From: Pseudomonas kilonensis
GTDB taxonomy: Bacteria; Pseudomonadota; Gammaproteobacteria; Pseudomonadales; Pseudomonadaceae
DNA length: 64,000 nt
Direction: 5' to 3'
Assembly (NCBI RefSeq): GCF_001269885.1
Contig: NZ_LHVH01000017.1
Span: 1,054,001 to 1,118,000, forward strand
Shown: positions 62,084 to 64,000 of the stretch, in pieces
How positions within the stretch are numbered: the first letter of the stretch is position 1
Layout of the letters: the number at the start of each line of letters is the position of its first letter
Position numbers and translations under genes: made by a program
The notes under the pieces: generated by a model
What the model was told of the DNA's origin: nothing
What the model saw: the letters and a program-made list of their open reading frames with translations, nothing else
The model's database searches: none

Positions 62084-62755
62084 ATGCACTATTGCACCTT
62101 GTTGGTTGATTTCGATGGCACGCTGTTCGACACCCGCAACGCGATCCGCAAAACCCTTGAAGCCCTGGCCCGCCGCCGTGGTGTGGCGCCGTTTGCCGTG
62201 CACTTGATCGACCAGGTGATCGATCAGGGACTCTCGTTGGTGGATATGCTGGCTGTGTTGCTGGGGCCTGCGGATGGGCTTGAGTTACCGGCGTGGGCCG
62301 CTGACTATCGGGCGATCTACAACGGCGGATTGGGCGTTGCCGAGAGTGCGCCTTATCCCGGTATTGAAACCATTTTGCAGCAGATGCACGAGGCGGGTAA
62401 GGAGCTGTTTATTGTTTCCAACAAGGGCGAGGTCTCGATCCAGGCCACCCTTGAGCAATACCATCTGGGCTCGTATTTTCGCGGGGTAGTGGCGGCTGTC
62501 GGTGATCGCGCGCCCAAGCCGGGCCCGGAGAGCTTTTTTGAACAGATCAAGCCCCGGATGCGTCACGGCGACAACGCCCGGGTTCTGGTGATCGGCGACA
62601 CCGAGATCGATCTCGGGTATGCCCGCAGCCTTGGCGTCGCGAGTTGCTGGGCCGCTTACGGGTACGGGCTGGCGTCACGCTGCGAGTTGCTGGCGCCGGA
62701 TTTCGTTATCCTGACGGCGATGGATCTGCTGCGATTGGAAGATTGCCGCGCGTAG
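62084..62755 (+). CDS. HAD-superfamily phosphatase, phosphoglycolate phosphatase-like
   Basis: A 223-residue HAD hydrolase with motif I VDFDGTLFDT (nucleophile Asp near residue 8), a helical cap, motif II SNKGE, motif III Lys in APKPGPESF and motif IV IGDTEIDLGYA. It should remove phosphate from a small phosphate ester, for example the phosphoribosyl product made by the upstream PRTases. The ATG at 62084 fits motif placement; a GTG at 62051, directly after the UbiD stop, is an alternative, as neither has a strong ribosome binding site. It is the last gene of the operon before the convergent regulator. Confidence 0.82.
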   Translation: MHYCTLLVDFDGTLFDTRNAIRKTLEALARRRGVAPFAVHLIDQVIDQGLSLVDMLAVLLGPADGLELPAWAADYRAIYNGGLGVAESAPYPGIETILQQMHEAGKELFIVSNKGEVSIQATLEQYHLGSYFRGVVAAVGDRAPKPGPESFFEQIKPRMRHGDNARVLVIGDTEIDLGYARSLGVASCWAAYGYGLASRCELLAPDFVILTAMDLLRLEDCRA

Positions 62756-62917
62756 ATGCGGTCGGGCACCAGGAATCAGTCTACGGAACGAATAATTTGC
62801 CTATCAGGACGAACTCTTGGATGAGTTGGGTTTTGAAGCGTTTGGAATGACACCAGCGTTGGGGCTGCATGAAATTAGGCGCACCACGAAGGTAAAGGTC
62901 ACCTATACCGCCGCCCA

Positions 62918-63967
62918 TCAGCTTTGGGAATTCTCCGATGTCACAATCTGCAGCGCAATATGCACCCGGTGACGCACAGGATCGAACTGCTGCGCAGTCT
63001 GCAATTCCACCAGTAGATCCACCAGCGCCGTTGCAGTCTGGCGCGGCTGAGAATCGATCACCACGTCGACCAAACCCTGGGCCAGGGCTTGGCGTGACAG
63101 CTCGGTGGACTCCTGCAAAATGCAACAAAGCGCCGGGCGTTTGGGCAGTTGCGCCAAGGCGTTGATAATCCCGTCGCCACCGCCGCCTACCACGCACAAC
63201 CCGCGCAAATCGTCATGCCGAACCAGCAGGTCGAGGGTTGCTTCTTCGGTGATGTCGCAGTTATCCAGATTGATCAGCGGCTCCAGCGGGCGCAACCCAG
63301 GTGCGTGTTCGGCCAAGTAACTGTGCAAGCCTTCGACCCGCTCCTGGTGACCAAGAAAGCGATGTCCGCCGAGCAGAATGCCGATGCTGCCTTTGCGCGC
63401 GCCACAGGTGCGGGCCAGCAGCCACCCCATCGTGCGCCCGACTACCTGATTGTCCTGGCCGACATAGGGCTCGGCCGCCGCCTCATGAATGCCCGACAGC
63501 AATGCCACCACGGGCACTCCGGCTTCGCGAATCTGGGCAAGGGCGGCGTTGATCAGCGGGTGGGCGAAGCTGACCACTGCCAGGCCGTCGCACTGCACCG
63601 CCAACTGTTCGATCTGGGCGATGATGGCGCTGGGGGTGCGATCAAAAACGTATTCGAATTGGCAGGTCAGGTTGGCCCCGGCCTGGCGCTGTGCGGCCTC
63701 GGTGATGGCTTGGGCCAGGTTGGCGTAGAACGCCTGGGCGGTACCCAGTAGCAGGATGCCGAAACGGTACGTGGGGCGACGTTCGAGAATGCGTTGGCCG
63801 ATCAACCGCGCGGCAAAATAACCCACGGCTTCTGCGGCCTGAAGCACCTGTTTGGCAGTGGCTGGATTAACCGGGGCGCGAGCGTTGAGCACGCGGTCGA
63901 CGGTGGCGACACTTAAGCCTGCGTGTTCGGCGACCGTGGCGATGGTGGGGCGTTTATTGTTACTCAT
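62918..63967 (-). CDS. LacI/GalR-family transcriptional regulator
   Basis: A 349-residue regulator. The HTH (TIATVAEHAGLSVATVDRVLNARAPVNPATAKQVLQAAEAVGY, residues about 8-50) and hinge helix are typical, followed by a periplasmic-binding-protein-like sensor. The recognition-helix region SVATVDRVLN differs from the sugar-repressor standard (SVSTVSRVLN), as seen in regulators of polyol, inositol or amine catabolism. It points toward the UbiD/PRTase operon and is separated from it by 160 bp, so it may control that cluster, binding a pentose-like or aryl-ribose ligand. The window ends 33 bp upstream of its start. Confidence 0.88.
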   Translation of the reverse strand: MSNNKRPTIATVAEHAGLSVATVDRVLNARAPVNPATAKQVLQAAEAVGYFAARLIGQRILERRPTYRFGILLLGTAQAFYANLAQAITEAAQRQAGANLTCQFEYVFDRTPSAIIAQIEQLAVQCDGLAVVSFAHPLINAALAQIREAGVPVVALLSGIHEAAAEPYVGQDNQVVGRTMGWLLARTCGARKGSIGILLGGHRFLGHQERVEGLHSYLAEHAPGLRPLEPLINLDNCDITEEATLDLLVRHDDLRGLCVVGGGGDGIINALAQLPKRPALCCILQESTELSRQALAQGLVDVVIDSQPRQTATALVDLLVELQTAQQFDPVRHRVHIALQIVTSENSQS

Positions 63968-64000
63968 GATGCACCTTCAGAGCGTCTTGATAGAAAACTA

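Noticed and set aside
1..64000. CRISPR array, prophage or rRNA operon
   Set aside because: I found no regularly spaced repeats, no phage structural genes and no rRNA-like sequence.

Overview
The window looks like an accessory-rich part of a Pseudomonas chromosome, probably of the P. fluorescens group. Grounds are the GC-rich codon use of most genes, the Pseudomonas-like HutU/HutH sequences, a GntR/HutC repressor with TGTA-N2-TACA operators, an amino-acid-type dCache chemoreceptor, a Pseudomonas-type IS66 remnant and 3' ends of tRNA-Gly. No rRNA, complete tRNA, CRISPR array or intact prophage is visible. Patchy composition (AT-rich genes in the first 5 kb and at 30.1 kb), transposase scraps and broken genes point to repeated gain and loss.

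0-6 kb: an AnsP-type amino acid permease, a TetR regulator and a thiol/redox group (OsmC, DsbA/FrnE, thioredoxin, AhpD-like). The thioredoxin gene has an amber codon exactly where the active-site Trp should be. 6-19.3 kb: a histidine locus with hutU-hutH, a polar amino acid ABC transporter, a HutC-type repressor, a HisC-like aminotransferase, a 68-codon leader ORF, RidA, a DadA-like FAD amino acid dehydrogenase and a chemoreceptor. Four HutC-like operators tie it together. hutI, hutG and hutF are absent, so the locus probably feeds the main hut pathway. I propose that it converts D-histidine, or a related histidine derivative, through imidazolepyruvate to L-histidine and then urocanate. 19.5-26 kb: a TonB receptor, a small membrane protein, a SoxCD-like sulfite/sulfur dehydrogenase pair, and a TetR regulator with an EamA transporter. 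Two matching ACCGATCGGT palindromes link the last three. 26-29.8 kb: an NTF2-AraC regulator, a PuuB/OrdL-like amine oxidoreductase, a cupin and a PotF-like binding protein.

30-44.8 kb: a segment bracketed by two diverged 150-bp direct repeats, each carrying the 3' end of tRNA-Gly and a terminator. It holds an AT-rich orphan, an IS5-type transposase scrap, an orphan membrane protein, a truncated metallo-beta-lactamase-fold lipoprotein, a PhoD phosphatase, an HTH regulator, and a seven-gene operon of a Dpp/Opp-type transporter, a serine amidohydrolase and a porin. 45-50 kb: a REC-REC-histidine kinase, an MHYT-GGDEF-EAL protein and the remains of a second EAL gene. 50-55 kb: an orphan protein, an IS66 scrap joined to the tail of an RTX protein, and a large UPF1-like SF1 helicase.

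55.3-62.8 kb holds the most unusual content, a tight operon of seven genes: a luciferase-like flavin monooxygenase, an isochorismatase-fold hydrolase, a TrpD-like phosphoribosyltransferase, a TrpF isomerase fused to a second phosphoribosyltransferase, an MFS transporter, a UbiD decarboxylase and a HAD phosphatase, followed by a convergent LacI-family regulator. No trpC, trpA or trpB is present, so this is not tryptophan synthesis. It looks like an undescribed pathway in which an aromatic or heterocyclic compound is phosphoribosylated, rearranged, decarboxylated and/or ring-opened.
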